Assembly: GCA_938029995.1 (NCBI GenBank)
Contig: CALHGI010000428.1
Coordinates: 1-5,432, forward strand
Origin: an uncultured cyanobacterium
GTDB taxonomy: Bacteria; Cyanobacteriota; Cyanobacteriia; Phormidesmidales; Phormidesmidaceae
DNA length: 5,432 nt
Reading direction: 5' to 3'
Program-made: the position numbers and the translations under genes
In this document: in pieces, positions 4,887 to 5,432 of the stretch
Numbering within the stretch: the first letter of the stretch is position 1
Layout of the letters: each line of letters opens with the position of its first letter
Notes under the pieces: model-generated
Told to the model about the DNA's origin: nothing
What the model saw: the letters and a program-made list of their open reading frames with translations, nothing else
Databases searched by the model: none

Positions 4887-5432
4887 ATGAAGGCCAGTCA
4901 ACGGTTTGAGCTTCTCCTAGCCACGGGTTTCAGTCTTACGCTCCTGCTCGGTCCGGCCGTGCCCAGCCAGGCCGCCACCCCTGAGCGTCCCGAGCACATT
5001 ACCCAGACGGGCAATACTGATGACGCACCGGAAGCAACAGCCGATCCCACTGAGGAAGACAGCGGCGACCCGGTAGCGGAAGAAAGCGACACCGCCGTTG
5101 AAGAGGCTGATCCCACCGCTGCCGCCGAGGAACAGACCGCCTATGATCCAGAAGCGGAGGTCGTGGAGCGCGAAACCTGGTTCCAACGGGAACTCATCGT
5201 AGAAGCTGACAGATTATATTTAGCCGGGGATATTGCCGCTGCGGAAGAGCTCTATCGCGAAGCCAAAACCTTTGGTTGGCGGCATGAAGACGATCTCGAA
5301 GATATTCCCGCCATCCCCTTTAACGACCCTGAACAGCTCTCCGCCGGCGGGGCAGTCTATTGGCGTGAGTCCGCCCTGGGCATAGAAGCGGGCCGAGAGT
5401 CCCAAACCCTAATTCCCCTCGGGCTGCTGACG
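4887..5432 (+). CDS. Exported acidic TPR-like protein (N-terminal part, runs off the right edge)
   Basis: An ATG at 4887 opens a frame with no stop to the end of the window (182 codons). Residues 1-29 look like a Sec signal peptide: a short polar/basic start, a hydrophobic core (LLLATGFSLTLLLG) and a likely cleavage after PSQA. Residues 30-89 are a low-complexity linker with 20 Asp/Glu in 60 and almost no basic residues. From about 97 a folded part begins: WFQRELIVEADRLYLAGD then AAAEELYREA. This pair of helices with A-x-x-LY-x-AGD-x-x-x-A-x-x-LY spacing is TPR-like. It is followed by a loop with DPEQLSAGGAVYWRE. I recall similar cyanobacterial exported TPR proteins of unknown function with WFQ-x-E-x-IVEADRLYLAGD near the N-terminus. 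The product should be periplasmic or lumenal. There is no Shine-Dalgarno before the ATG; the signal peptide supports this start. The long minus-strand open frames within 4898-5405 are shadows of its GC-rich codons. Confidence 0.8.
   Translation, partial: MKASQRFELLLATGFSLTLLLGPAVPSQAATPERPEHITQTGNTDDAPEATADPTEEDSGDPVAEESDTAVEEADPTAAAEEQTAYDPEAEVVERETWFQRELIVEADRLYLAGDIAAAEELYREAKTFGWRHEDDLEDIPAIPFNDPEQLSAGGAVYWRESALGIEAGRESQTLIPLGLLT

Noticed and set aside
4898..5405. Minus-strand open frames opposite the exported protein (61-89 codons)
   Set aside because: Ser/Gly/Ala-rich translations result from the Asp/Glu/Ala-rich GC codons of the plus-strand gene, which has a signal peptide and TPR-like motif.
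1..5432. CRISPR array, insertion sequence, tRNA, riboswitch, toxin-antitoxin or defence cassette
   Set aside because: No spaced repeats, terminal inverted repeats with transposase, tRNA-like folds, or recognisable system proteins were seen on either strand.

Overview
The window looks like chromosomal DNA of a filamentous or unicellular cyanobacterium of moderate-to-high GC content. Two things point there. The highly iterated palindrome GCGATCGC (HIP1) occurs four times in 5.4 kb. Several genes also belong to families found almost only in cyanobacteria and plastid-related lineages: a DUF4079 membrane protein, a DUF6798-like polytopic membrane protein, a cyanobacterial-type GIY-YIG protein and a secreted TPR-like protein. 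No tRNA, rRNA, CRISPR array, transposase, phage gene or known defence or biosynthetic system was seen. The region reads as ordinary housekeeping or hypothetical chromosome.

Layout from left to right. (1) Bases 1-108 hold an open frame that may be the 3' end of a gene starting upstream. (2) A plus-strand gene (322-1086) encodes a coiled-coil protein ending in a DUF2325-like domain; a good ribosome binding site fixes its start. (3) A 38-residue single-span membrane protein lies on the minus strand (1177-1293), with its own likely terminator. (4) Divergent from it is a GIY-YIG protein (1552-2082, plus) whose catalytic arginine appears to be missing. (5) Ten bases further on, convergent with it, ends a 608-residue polytopic membrane protein (2093-3919, minus). 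Its leader carries a perfect 17-bp tandem duplication. (6) Further right on the minus strand is a DUF4079 four-helix membrane protein (4179-4664), followed by an odd in-frame 34-codon open stretch and then a clear hairpin terminator (4011-4042). (7) Divergent from it, a plus-strand gene for an exported, acidic, TPR-like protein starts at 4887 and runs off the right edge.

The genes do not form an obvious operon or pathway. Strands alternate, most genes seem to have their own promoter, and the products (three membrane proteins, one exported protein, two soluble proteins) have no shared function that I can support. The points most worth a second look are the short membrane protein with a GxxxGxxxG helix face, the degenerate GIY-YIG active site, the small open frame just before the terminator, and the 17-bp duplication. 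I found no convincing new multi-gene system.
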